From Mortierella sp. BCC40632 (lineage: Eukaryota; Mortierellomycota; Mortierellomycetes; Mortierellales; Mortierellaceae), in NCBI GenBank assembly GCA_011634665.1, contig WAEK01000012.1, positions 966,001 through 1,030,000 on the forward strand: 64,000 bases of DNA, given 5' to 3'. Below, one piece after another: positions 1 to 12,200 of the stretch (the first letter of the stretch is position 1; each line of letters begins with the position of its first letter). A program made the translations under genes and the position numbers. A model generated the notes under the pieces. The model searched no databases and was not told the DNA's origin. It was given only the letters and a program-made list of their open reading frames with translations.

Positions 1-3000
1 GCCAGCTTCTTGTTCTCAGGAAGGTTCGACCCTGCACCTGGCAAGATGGGAAAGAGCAATGCGCTAGTCACAGAGGTAAGTCTTGGCTTATTAGTGGGCT
101 AACTGAAAATATCAATTCATTCAAGTATTCTTTTCTTCTTCTTATGACTAAACTCGGTGATTACCTTTATAGCTGTTGACCAATCTCAAAGCAATCAAAT
201 CTATGGCATGGGAAGAGATTCTGATGGACAGAGTCCTCAAAGTTCGTGAGGAGGAGAGAAAGAAAAACTCAAAGACCGCTCAGCCAGTGATGACACTGAT
301 CTCTGTCCCCCTCGGCGGCGATCTTGTTCATGCTTTTGTCATGATTGTTATGCTCTCGATCTACTGCCTTTACCAAGGTCGTCTTTTGACTCCATCGATT
401 CTGTTCACGACTCTTATTCTGGTCGATACTCAAACTAATGCGATCAACGTATGTTATTGGGTTTGGTTCGCAGTCGTCTTGCTTAATGTCTATAGTTTGA
501 CCAGATGCTTTTTTTTTTTTTTTTTTTTTGCTCGACGTACCTCCTTTACACTAGTCTCTGCCATCAGCTGTCATTACGATGAAGGAAATGTTTGATGCAC
601 TTGTCAGAATCAACAACTTTTTGTGCGACGAAGACAACGAGCGACATACCTATATTATCCGTGACAGAGAAATGGCAAGACGAGCTAACATCCCAATCAT
701 TGGCTTTGTGAACGCGACTTTTGTCTGGCCAGTGGCAAAACCCATCAATAATCCCAACGAGCAATATTTTGCCGATGAACCTGATGACGAGAGCAGCCCC
801 ATCTTCGGTAACCCCGCCACACAAGACACAGACCAGCAGAATCTGGGCAATGGAACTGGTCGACCCACAAACTGGATCATTCGAACGCTTTCGCTCTTTG
901 GATATAGTCTTCCTGTCCCACCCGAGCCATACGTCCCAACGAACCAGTACGGCCCCGTACCGTCCCCAGCGTCTGGAAACGAAGAAGCCTTCACCCTCCG
1001 AAACATTTCTCTCTCTTTCCCACCGAGCCAAATTTCGCTCATTACCGGTACAAAGAGGTCTGGCAAGTCTGCAGTTTTGTTGGCCTTGATTGGAGAGATG
1101 ACTCGAAAGTCTGGAAAGATTTACTTGCCTCGAAAGGATTATTATCATGGAAAGCAAGGTTACGGAAGTGATGTAGCTTATGTTTCGCAAGATCCTTGGC
1201 TTGAGATTGGAAGTGGAGGATGCATCTTTGGTAACACGGTTGGACGAAGCACGATTCGTGATACCATCTTGTTTGGAAAGGCTATGGATGAAAAGCGTTA
1301 TATCGAGGTCCTCCGAGCTTGTGTTCTTGAAGATGAGCTAAAGGGATTGCCCAGCAATGACATGACTATTATTGGCGATAAGGTAAAAACCGTTTTTGTT
1401 TTTGTTATTGTTATTATTGTTGTTGTTGTTGAAAAGAATATCATGTTTGATATCCCAAGACTCTTTATTGATCCGAGCCTAAAACTCCTTTGTGTCAACT
1501 AGAATGTCATTTGGTCCATGTCATTGAAGCAGCGCATTTCACTGGCTAGAGCAGTTTACTCGGATGTATCGCATATCTTGATCGATGACGCACTAAGCTA
1601 TGTGGATGTCAAGAGTCGTACCTTTATCTGGAAGAATTGTTTGTAAGTTTTCTCTCAGCGCTCGTGAGTGTTGTTACTGTCTTGGTGAGTGTCAAAGGAG
1701 CTGTAACTAACCTTGTGCGAATCAATTTGGAATGTGGTTAGACTCGGACCTTTGACTGAAAACAAGACAAGGATTGTCGTGACGAACCAGTTCCATGTCA
1801 AGACCTATCTGAATGATGTCGATTACGTTGTGGGCTTGGATCAGGGAGTGGTGCTCGGTCATGGAACCGTCAAGGAGGTCCTCAGCCAGGGGTGGATTCG
1901 ACAAGCCCCAGGCTCCACCTCTGTTCCGACTACTATTGTTCCTGGCGCGAGTGTACCAGCAAACATGGGCCAGGCCGCTCCGCTCCGTACTGCTTTAGAC
2001 AATGCCCCAACTACCAACCCTCAGCACCAGGAATTGAAGTCATCCAAGAGCACGAACCTACCTCTCAATAAGCTCAGCACTCTTAGCGACTATGATGACC
2101 TCGAGTCGACTTTAAGTCGAGAGACTGCGGCTAGCTTCAAGGTTGGCTGGACAACGTTTGGAACATATATCCTTTCGACAGGGTCGGTGCTTTTCCTGCT
2201 TGGAGCAGCCTTGTGCCTGCTACTCAGTCAGGCTATGATTGTGATCAGAATCGGATGGCTAGGTTACTGGGCCAGCAAAGAGACCCCAGATCAAACGGGC
2301 CCCACACTTTATGTTCACCCTGAGACCGGACTTCCTGGAATCCCAACCACACTCTCGCCTTATGATTACATTATTATCTTTGCTGCTCTAGCAGCAGCCC
2401 GAGCCCTCTTCATGGTCACGAATGCATTCTTTTTGCGAGCAGGAGCACAAACTGGATCAGACAGAGTCTACGCTAGGTTGTTGAAGTGTGTCACATCGGC
2501 CCGATTGGCAGTATTTGAGCCTAATGCCGAAAAGGCTGCAGCAGTTGGATCCACACCAGGGGAAGCGGGAGGCCTCTTTTCCAAGACTACCATCAACTCT
2601 ATCAAAGAGTGTTTCCAACGTGACTTGGGCGGCCTCGACGCCAGGCTTGCAAAGGAAGTCTGGCAGTTTATTGCTGACTCAATTGCCGTTATTATCATTG
2701 TTGGTGTCTTGATCTTTGTGTTCCCTTTTATTGCTATCCCATTGACCCTGGTGATAATCATGCTGGTTTGTGTCTCGGTCCTTGGCCTGGGACTTTGCAA
2801 AGACATGCACAGGATGGCAATTCGTGCGGATCGAATGAATAAGGATCAATTCAAGCATACATTCCGAGGATTGGCTACCGTTCGTGGCTATGGACTTGAG
2901 CGACGTGCGATCAAGGCAGGAATCTCTCAGGCCGAGGTTTATCTAAAGACGACCTACTTTGGAGCTTGTGCCGATCGCTGGTTGCACTGGAAGGTTGATC

Positions 3001-5578
3001 TCATTGGCGCATTTATCCCTTTTTCCTGTGCGACAATGATCCTGCGACATATTGAGGTGTCAGACCCTGTCTGCATGGGCTTTGCACTCTACCTGTCCTT
3101 GCAGTTTAGCGACAAGATCTATGATTGTTTGCTTGGCTATGGAAGAATCCGAAATCGACTCCAGTGGGCACTTGAGCGAACCCGGCGATATATCAATGGT
3201 CTAGAGAGCGAAGATAGTCGAGAAGCTCCAAGGATCAATCCGGACAAGAGACCACCTGCCGCATGGCCTCATGGTGGAGCGATCGAGTACATCAACTTTT
3301 CTTGTAGTCGTGCAGAGTCAACTTCTTCCCAGGGACCAGCTCCTCTTACAAACAAGATTGCTGCTTCGGCAACCAAGCAATCGTTGCCTACGACTGTTCA
3401 GAGCCTCCAGGTCAATACGCCTCTTCCACCTAACGCAGTTCCTCAACCCGGTGCACCGATCCAGCCAGATTACCCACCTGCAGCACCGCGCGACACCAGT
3501 AGCGTTCGTACAAACACTGTTCTCTCGGCTGCCAACACAGTAGCGAGCAATATCAGCATGGCGACAAGTCACAGTGCGGTCTCTAACATGTCAGCAGCGA
3601 CTCAACCTGTCAACTCTGTTTCAGACCCATCTTTGGCCAATCTGGTGCCCACACCGGCAGCGCCGATTGATCAGTTGGCAGCTTTGGAGGAGGAGCCTGA
3701 ACCTGAGGAGAACGATCAGACTGATTTGCCCTTGCCAGCTATTCCAGCAAATGTAGATCAGACCCCGTACAATGCTTCGACGATAAAGTCGGTCAGCAGC
3801 CAGGGACCCAACGCCGCTGGAGCATCCACGAGTGCAGATGTGAGCGAGGAAACCTTTGGACCTGTGAGTTGCTCCATCTTCCCGGGTGAAAAAATTGCTT
3901 TGGTTGGAAGGGCCAAGAGTGGGAAGAGTACCTTTGTCCAGAGTCTGTTCCGTCTTTGGGATACAGCAGAAGAAGATCGCTATCGTGCTGCTCGAGCTCC
4001 CGTGACGACGGCCGGAAAGGGTAAGAAGACAGGAGCATCCTCTTCTGGAGGATTCCTATCCAAGAAAAAGACCAAGTCCTTCCACGAGTTTGATCCAGAT
4101 CTGGGTTCGATCCAGATTGATGGAGAGGCTATTCATCAACTTGGTTTGTTGGATCTGCGATCCCGTCTTGGTATCTTGTCACAGCGAGGCACAGTCTTTG
4201 CAGGAACGGTTCGGTTCAATCTGGACCCTCTGGGGGAGCATGAGGATGCAGAGCTAAACGACATTCTCAAGACTTGTTTCTTGAGTGATCAGATCCAATT
4301 GGATACAGAACTGATCACGCCAGCGACTGTTAATCTGCCAGCTGAGAATGGAGGAAATGTCACTAATGCACCGGCACCATCAAGAATGTCGAGATACAAG
4401 AAGAGATTCCTTCGACGGAGCCGAACCAAGGCCAAGGGCAAATCCAAGGATATGTTCCGCGTGACACCCTCGGCCCCAGCGACTGTGGGTGTGTCCTCGG
4501 GACGAAACCTTCGGGAGGCTTTGAGAGAAGGAGACCATGCGGCGGTAGAGCATGCTCAGCCCAATACGCACATGGAAGGAGAGGATGACGATGATGAGTA
4601 CGAGGACGATGGCCGCGTGGAACTAGATGCGAATGAGCGACAGTTGCTCAGTTTGGCCCGACTATTGGTGCGCCGACCCAATGTGATTGTGCTCGACAAT
4701 TGTTCCTCCAAGGTGACGGACATGACAGCCCAGCGAATTGATCAGATTGTGACGCAGGAGCTGGCGCAGGCGACCGTGATCTCGATTGGCCACCGTCTTG
4801 ACCAGATCATTGTTCGAAATAACCGGATCCTTGTCTTGGAGAATGGCAAGGTTGTAGAGTTTGGTAAGGCTTGATTTAACTTTTCTTTTCTCTTCTTCTA
4901 TTGTTATTATTGTTCAAAAGACAAAAAAAAAATCGTGTTACAAGTTCGGTCAGTCTCACCTTTGGTATTATCGATTGATGTATAGATACGCCTATGGCGC
5001 TGCTCTCCAAGCAAAATGGTGTCTTTAGAAGCATTTGGTAAGAAAAGGGAACAGTTAGAATTTGGTCCGCAATTGGGAAATTGGTAAACAAAGAAATATG
5101 ACATTAACCCTCTGTGACTCCATTCTATTTTCTTTTATACAGCAATCCCGCGGGAGCCAACTTTTCATCTCTTGTCTCTCTCGCCAAGAAGCATCAAGTC
5201 CAGATTCAGCCGCAAATGCAGGCCCCACCACAGCCACAAATGCAGGCTCCTCCGCAACTGCAGAAGCAGGTTCCGCCACAACCACAAATGCAAGTTCCAC
5301 AACCGGTTCAGGCTCCACAACCGGTTCAGGCTCCACAGCCGATGCAGGCCCCATACCAGCCGCAGGTCCCGTATCAGCCGCAGGTCCCGTATCAGCCAAA
5401 GGTCCCATACCAGTCGCAAGCTCCACAGCAGGCGCAAGCGCTACCTCGGCCACAAGCCCAGCCACAGCCCCAAGTCCCAATGCAACCTCAAGTTCTTCCA
5501 CAGCCACAGGTTCCACCTCAGGCAAACGTCCCACCGCAGCCAAGAATCCCACCGCAACCATCGCCACAACCTCGTTAA
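1..5578 (+). CDS. ABCC/MRP-type ABC transporter-like protein, 5' end outside window
   Basis: Seven exons fit GT-AG splicing and phase: <1-75, 173-448, 555-1382, 1503-1642, 1742-4863, 4986-5037, 5143-5578 (1642 residues visible). Order: end of the first membrane domain, NBD1, second membrane domain (hydrophobic segments about 2150-3110), NBD2, tail. Walker A is intact in both NBDs (GTKRSGKS near residue 283; GRAKSGKST near 1160). The signature motifs are not LSGGQ (SMSLKQR in NBD1, DANERQ in NBD2), NBD2 Walker B reads VLDNCSS so the catalytic Glu is Asn, and the NBD1 H-loop reads VTNQ. NBD2 carries long disordered inserts after its first strand, after Walker A and before the signature. A stop at 4872-4874 follows directly if the 4864 donor is unused; splicing through the 52-nt exon restores the family-typical C-terminal helix, then about 125 residues of Gln/Pro repeats. 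Family membership is secure; transport activity is doubtful. Confidence 0.9.
5205..5575 (+). repeat. Gln/Pro-rich coding repeat in ABC protein tail
   Basis: Imperfect tandem repeats of 15-24 bases encode units such as QMQAPPQP, QPVQAP and YQPQVP at the C-terminus of the ABC protein. Because the repeat has little stop-codon potential, several other frames on both strands are also open here; the frame used is fixed by the upstream residues NPAGANFSSLV, which match the usual ABCC C-terminus. Confidence 0.85.
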
Positions 5579-5821
5579 GCTGATCTTTTCAACATTCGAG
5601 TCAAAGAGGAAGGAAAGTGTGAGAAACGAGAAGCGATACCGGTGATATCCCAAGCATGAATATTTATATATATTCCATTTTTTTTTCTATCATGCCCCAT
5701 ATCTCATTTACATTCTATGTGTTTTGTCTCTGTGTGTGTGTTGAAGAGACAAAGCCAGGATCTACAAATGCAAAAAAATATATATTTATATAGTTCCGAA
5801 ATGAAAAACTTGTTTTTATTG

Positions 5822-5857
<36 letters not shown>

Positions 5858-5900
5858 CTTCTTTCTTCTTTCTTCCCCTTCCTTCCTTCTTTTCTTCTTC
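5579..5900. other. Convergent 3' spacer
   Basis: AT-rich spacer between two converging genes. It holds several ATATTTATA-like stretches near 5660 and 5780 that could serve 3'-end formation, and a T run at about 5823-5857. No gene seen. Confidence 0.6.
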
Positions 5901-8900
5901 TTAAGACCAGTCACGCCGCCGATCCGATAACTCGGGACGATGATGTGTATGCTGTTGCTGATGTTGCTGATGTTGTTGATGGTGTTGATGTTGTTGTTGA
6001 TGTTGTGGTGGATGTGGTTGTGGTGGGTGATGTGGAGCAAAAAAAGGTGGAGGATGGAATCCTGGTGTGAATTGAGGTGGTATTGGCGGTGCAGGTGGCA
6101 TCGACCTTGGATCTTGGAGTCCAGGTTGTTGTTGCTGTGGCGGCGGTGCTTGTTGTTGCTGTTGTTGTTGAGACGCAAGGAAGCTCTGAAACTGCTGAGG
6201 CGTCATCGGTGGCATAGGTGGCATAGGCGGCGGCGGCATCGGGGGTCTACCTTGTTCACCAGCATTCAAGAGGTGGGGCGGCAAGGGTGGGTATCCAGGG
6301 GGAGGAGGGGGAGGCATTGGCATGCCAGGGGGTGGCTGGAACGGGTAAAGTGGTTGGTGTGGAGGTCTTGGGGGTTGGGGTGGAAGTGGTGGTGGTGGTG
6401 GTGCTTGTTGTTGGAAAGGTGCAAACTGACTTAGCGTCTGTGAAAAATCCATGGCCAAGGACGCAGGCAAGGCCGCTGCAAGGCTTGCGGCAGTCAAACT
6501 AGAGAGTTGAGCGGAAACAGCTGCCGCTGCGGGCGTTGGGACCATCGCACCACTCCTTGCTGGACCACTCGCGGCCGAGATACCAGCGCTGGCCACAGGC
6601 TGTGATGAATGCGAGGCAGCGCCGGCTGGGAAGAGCTGATTCACCAGACTCTGGAGCTCGTGAAGGGTCGGAGCTTTGGCTGCTGCCTTTGAAGGCGTCG
6701 TGGCTGGTCCTGCAGCGGCGGAGCCCTGTGGCATAGTTGGTGGCATGCCTGGTGGAAGAGGTGGAGGGTCGTGTGGGCCTGCCAGGTGGTGTTGCTGGTG
6801 ATGGTGATGGTGATGGTGTGACACCATGGGTAAACCGACTGAGAAGGGCACAGGCACTGACTGTGGTGGTGGCCTCTGTGGTTGTGGCCTCTGTGGCGGT
6901 GCAGAAACCGCGTCCTCACGTGGAGACATCATCCTAGGCGAATAGCTTCCGCGTCGCTCCTGCTGAGTTGGGTAAGGCCGCGATGCTGATGGCCGCTGCT
7001 GTGACTGTGTGGACTGGCTCCTTGAATGCATGGGAGAATGACCATGCTGGCTCCGGTGGGTCGATGGTTTATTAGTTATGAGCACAGCAAACAACAAGTC
7101 CTTGGACTCATGACCACGAATCCTTTCCTCGCTCTCGATGAGGTCCTTGAAGTAATCTGGCAGCGGGTCATTCGCACCGACAGGAACCAGGTACATGTCT
7201 TTGACTTGTCGTCCTTTCTGTGGCACCACGCCATTGCGCGCCTTTTCGTGGAAATACCGGAACAACTTGTTAAACTCGCTCTTCCGTTGGTCGAATGACT
7301 CGCTGGAATCGCCGTCTGCCTGGAGATCTGCAATCTCAAATTGGACAATCAGCACCTCCTTGGTGGTCGAGTGGAGCTGCTGAGTGACATAGCTCTCGAC
7401 TGACTTGATTGGGATTCGGCCGTCGATCAAAATACCCTTAGTCAATATATCCGTCCACGCAGGTGCAACCATCTCTGCCAAAGGCCCTCGGCTTGTCGAA
7501 TGGCCTGAAATAGCCCGACCTCCAACTTGGAACGCACGCGCGGGAAACCTGGCAACCTGGTGCATTTGTAGTGTCCCCTGCCAAGCAGGAAATATGGAAC
7601 GGTTCTTTCGCTCGAGTTCCTTCTTGATCTCCTCAAGCAAAAACGGTGGCGGTGAGTCTGGCGGCGTGGTCGAGGTATTGATCGTTGGCGAGCTCGGCGG
7701 TGATGGAGAGGGCGAGTAAGGTGATGGTTCCCGGGGCAGATACGACGATGGCGCGCCGCTTCGTGACAACGTAAAGTCCGTCTCCCCTCCCACGAGTTTT
7801 TGACGTTTCTCATGGGCGAGAGCCTCGCTTAGGACCTCTTCACCAGCACGTTTATTAGTTTGAATTCTTGCCAGCAGTTTATCCAGCGCGTTCGTCGTCG
7901 GTGACCCCACGGGCGTTGTCTTGCTACTGTTGTTACCGCTGCCGCTCGCGCTTGTCCTTGGACCTTCGGTTGGGGTCGTGGCAGTGGCTTCCTTGTCATC
8001 GGAGGTGGGTGAAGACCCTGCTTCTTGCTCATTATCAGCATCCTGATCGTTGGCTTTGGTCGTCGTAGCTGATGACACAGCCTCGGCAGACATGGAAGGC
8101 CCGTGAACAAAGGTTAAATCACCCCGGTGAGTTGTCTTGATAAACGACCCTTGCTCAATGGTCAACACGGAATCGTGCATACTCCTCTTCCTGACATCCT
8201 CGGCCATGCTTTGCAACTCTGGATTGGCCAGCTCCTCAGGTGAGAGCCGGACAAGTGCATGGGGCGTCAACACTCCTGACAGAATCCGCTCTCGAAGACC
8301 AGAATTGTTCTTGTCCTTGAGGTTAAAGAATAGAGATCGATACTTGGTCTTGTAGTCTCTGCCACATCCAATTTGGCCTGGTGTGGCTGTGTACAAGTAC
8401 AATTCTCTCTCGATCTCGATTGCAAGCTTCACGATCTGTTCTTCACTGAGCTGTTCCTTTTGTTCATTCTTCTCTTCTGGTACTTTGGACTCTTCCTCTT
8501 CGACTGGCTTCTCTGAGCTCTCTTCTTCACTTGGCTTTTCAGGGGTTTCTTCTTTGCTTGGCTTTTCAGCTTTTTCTTCTTCGCTTGGGTTTTCAGTCTT
8601 TTCTTCTTCGTTACTCGACTCTTTGGGCTCTATGCCTTCCATGGGTTGGTTGGACTCTGCCTTTTCTTCTGGCTTTGCACCATCGGGATTCTCAGTCTGA
8701 CCCTCGGCTTCTTTTTCTTGGGTATCAGGCACAATCCGCAGACTCTCTGTCAATCCCTTCAACGCTGTTGACCGCACAGGATCTTGTTCCGGTTTGGGTG
8801 ATACGGGAGATTTGGGTGGGAATGCGGCTGAAGATTTTTTGATGGCTGGACTTAAAGCGGACGGGGATGCTGCAGGTGGGGGCACTGTACGGGCTGGAAT

Positions 8901-11236
8901 GACTATAGGCAAAAGGATCCGGTCGGGTTTGGACACTGATTGAGAAGCTTCAAGCTCAATCCCTTTGATGGCGCATTCCTCACTACAATAATCGCTTGAA
9001 TGCCGGGCCTCGTTGAGACAAGTTGGTAGAGCACAGTCTCGGACATTCTAGAGTGAAACGAAGAGAGGAGAAAAAAATATAGAGGTTGGTATCCTAGACA
9101 ACAATTTCACATTTTTGGCTACTTTGCATTCTAGCAACGCGTGAGCATGGCTCACAGGGATTCTTACCAATGAACGCGTTCCATACAGAACCTTGTCATT
9201 CCCATTTGTTTCTACAATAAAGGCAATAGAGCCATGTAAAAAGGACAGGACAAGAAAGAAATATGCAAGATAGCAAAATGCGTCAATGCTGAGTACATAC
9301 ACGACAGAAACGCGAGAAAGGCCCTTCTTGGCCTCATGGCCAACCCTTTCCACGGAGTCATAAAAAAAATTATGCACTCGATATATAAAGGAACGAAGGA
9401 TACATGATGAGAGGAAGTGGACTGGAGAGAAGATGAGGTGTGGTAAATGCAATGGTAGGCAGGCAAGAGTATGGAAGAGATTGATATGCTTGTACGTGTA
9501 GTGCAGGCTTTCATCTCTGGCATGGACTCCCTGCTCTACAAAAAGAAAAAGAAAAAGAAGACAATAAAGTTGACCAAGACCCCAAAGACTCTGCTTATTT
9601 TCACAGGAAAGGAAGGAAAGGCATGGATCAAACCCAATGCTACACATCTACGGTCAACGCAGATTGTCCTTTTTTTTTTTTTCTTTCTTTCTTTCTTTTT
9701 CTTTTTTCTTCTCAGTCATGTCCCACGATTTCTTTCGAATAGGCATGAACGACAGTTGGGTTTGCCACGTTACGAAATGCGTACGAGATCGATAGTCGAT
9801 TCGGTGGAAGTATGAGAAAAAAAAATAATAAAATAATAAAAAAATATAAAAATATAAAAAAAAAGAGAAAAGGAAAAGAAAGAGAAGATCCAAGAACTTC
9901 CAACTGCAAAGACGCATTCAGCGTATTCACAGGCGGCTGCGTGAAGTCTGCTGCGGGATGATAGTATATTTATATTTGTAGAGTCATGTACTGAGGCACC
10001 AGAAGAGGGCACATACAATAGCTGATCACCACGCATTTGCCACAAAGGCGTCGTCTTACCTTTCAACTTTTCAGCACAAGGATCACAGAAAAACTTTTCA
10101 TTCTTGAGCTCCATTAACTCTGCAATCTCATCCGTAATATCCACGCATGCTCCATGAAACCTAGTCAAAGCACAACAATAAAAAAAAAAAATGAAAAAGA
10201 ACAAGAAAAAGAATAAATAAAAAGGTTACAACAAAACTCATAGCAGGAAAGAAAAGGAAGGGCAACGCCCTGGATTCACATTTCATCTGCAAGAGAAAAA
10301 AAGATTCAGCTGTTCTCCCCACCCACACACACACACAAGACTCTGAGCAACTTCTTACCACTGTCGACAGTTATCACACTGAATCATGACTTCGCCACTG
10401 TCCGGTTTCTGACAGTAGCAATAAACCTTTTTAGAACGCGTAACACGTTCCGTGGCCGGGGCCGTCAACACGAGCCCTCCTTGGGTCACTTGAAGATACT
10501 CTTCACTCAACGCAGCCATACTTGACTGACGCCTTGTTCTGCCACTTCTTCTAATCTCTCTAACTGCTGGTGAAGCCTTTACATCCGCTGACTCGGGCTT
10601 TGCTGCTGACAAATCTTCAGCAGGCTGGGACGGTTTCACCAGCTCTGAGGTTTGTTCTGCGGCTGTGGTTTTTGGGGATATATGTTCTGAGGCTGAGGCC
10701 TCCTCTGGAACTGAGGGGGCGGGGTCAGCACTAGTTGTATCCTCTCCCACCTCTGGAGCCTCCATAGCAGAGTCGCTGGGTGGCGCGGTTGATGTGTTGA
10801 AGATGAGATTTGGGGTGATAAAACCTGAGCCCTGTTCTGATGGTGATGACTGCTTCAACTCCATCTCCATGAGTGATCCAAAGACAGCAGGTTGTTCAGT
10901 ATGCCAGTGGGGTGTATCTGTAGCGACCAGCGCTGCCTGAGTCTCCAGCAAGTTTTCAAAATTGGTCTGCGCAGTGTTGGTCAGTACGGGAGCCTCTGGA
11001 AGACTGGGAGTCTCACTGAGAGCCATCTTGGCATCGCCTTCTTCACGCCACTGAATAGCCTCTTGGTCATTTGAATTCTCGCCTGCCAAACCGTCGTGAT
11101 TGTTTTGTTCCTCCTGCATATGTGGTCCTGTAAAGTCAATAAAGTTTTCGCCTTCGGTGGATGTTTGTGGCTCCATATTGATCTCAACTAGATCCAGATT
11201 CAAAAAGTCATCCGGCTGTGGTGTCGAGTCTGTCAT
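5901..11236 (-). CDS. PHD-TFIIS M-SPOC transcription factor, BYE1/DIDO/PHF3-like
   Basis: Four exons on the minus strand: 11236-10359, 10160-10060, 9211-9168 (44 nt) and 9047-5901; 1389 residues. In order: acidic N-terminus; a C4HC3 PHD finger (about residues 272-323, starting YCYCQKPDSGE) split by intron 1; a C-x4-C-x10-C-x3-C zinc motif (CALPTC...YCSEEC, about 346-364); a Glu/Lys-rich region; a TFIIS central (M) domain (about 545-650); a SPOC domain (starting WQGTLQMHQV, about 835-1000); then a long Pro/Gln/His-rich tail. PHD + TFIIS-M + SPOC is the architecture of yeast Bye1 and animal DIDO/PHF3, nuclear proteins that bind RNA polymerase II and chromatin. The start at 11236 (MTDSTPQPDDF) is the first plain ATG; an upstream exon cannot be excluded. 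The 44-nt exon is needed to keep phase and is therefore well supported. Confidence 0.88.
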
Positions 11237-12098
11237 GCCAAACAAAAGCTCTTCAATATCCAGAAATATGATGTGCCGCAATAATCGGCCTTGATCCTGT
11301 TCTAATCCAGCTGTGTTGGGGCCTTCTTATGAACTGCAGATTCTCTACAATCGGGTCGGAATGGTGATCAAGAGATGGCTGGAAAAAAAAAAAAGAAATT
11401 GACACGTTATAGAATGTTCTGTCGCTTTTGCTGCGCCACCAGGAACTTTTGTCCAGTCAAGGAAGTCGAATAACGCGCTCACTGAGTCCAAGGTTGGCAA
11501 GGGAGGGAGGGGGGGAAGCAACTTCGCCCTTTCCATATTCGACGGAGTTGAACCTAGCCTCCAACTTCAGTCCTTCATAACTTCATTCCTTTTGCTGTGC
11601 TGCTCTCGTCTCTTACAACAGTTTTGAATTTTTTTTCCACTCCTACTCACACCACTTGCTCGTTGTATACACCATAATTGCTCATGAGTTTAGTAGGCAG
11701 CTTTTGACCAACGAAAATTAAGTACTCCTAGGGTTTGACCCTTGAAAAAAGATTTGTCACTCCTTTGTTGTAAACTGCACTGGAAAGCAAGCCACTGTCA
11801 ACATTACCCCCTACAATTCTACAGACGATTGCCACACGCCGACAAGCTGCTGACAAAGTTGGTACTATTAATGCTATGCAGGATTTTAATGACAACAACT
11901 GGAGTGGCAAAAGCAGATTTATAGATATCAATGTGAGCAATCACACGAAAAGGGCCACAAATGTAGAAAACAAAGCAGCCCTCAGTTGCAGCCTCCTTGA
12001 CAAATCCATTGTTCATCTTTGTTGGGATTGATGAATCAGCCTCAGACTTGCTGCTTTGTCTTTTGCGGTGTTTGGCATTTTTAATACGCACGATCCAC

Positions 12099-12139
<41 letters not shown>

Positions 12140-12200
12140 CCACAGTATGAGAGATAGAGGGTGGCTTTTAATCGAGAGTTGAGACTTAGTAATTGTCCAA
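11237..12200. other. Spacer, upstream of the BYE1-like gene
   Basis: Contains the presumed promoter of the minus-strand BYE1-like gene and the 3' flank of the hexokinase gene. An A run of 36 bases lies at 12100-12135. No credible gene was found in either strand. Confidence 0.55.

Noticed and set aside
5055..5567. Long open frame on the minus strand opposite the ABC protein tail
   Set aside because: The Gln/Pro repeat lacks stop potential in several frames; the plus-strand frame continues a recognisable ABCC ending, so the others are shadows.
9048..9647. 199-codon open frame on the minus strand in the BYE1-like gene
   Set aside because: Mostly intron sequence; only the 44 bases at 9168-9211 are needed to join the flanking exons in phase.
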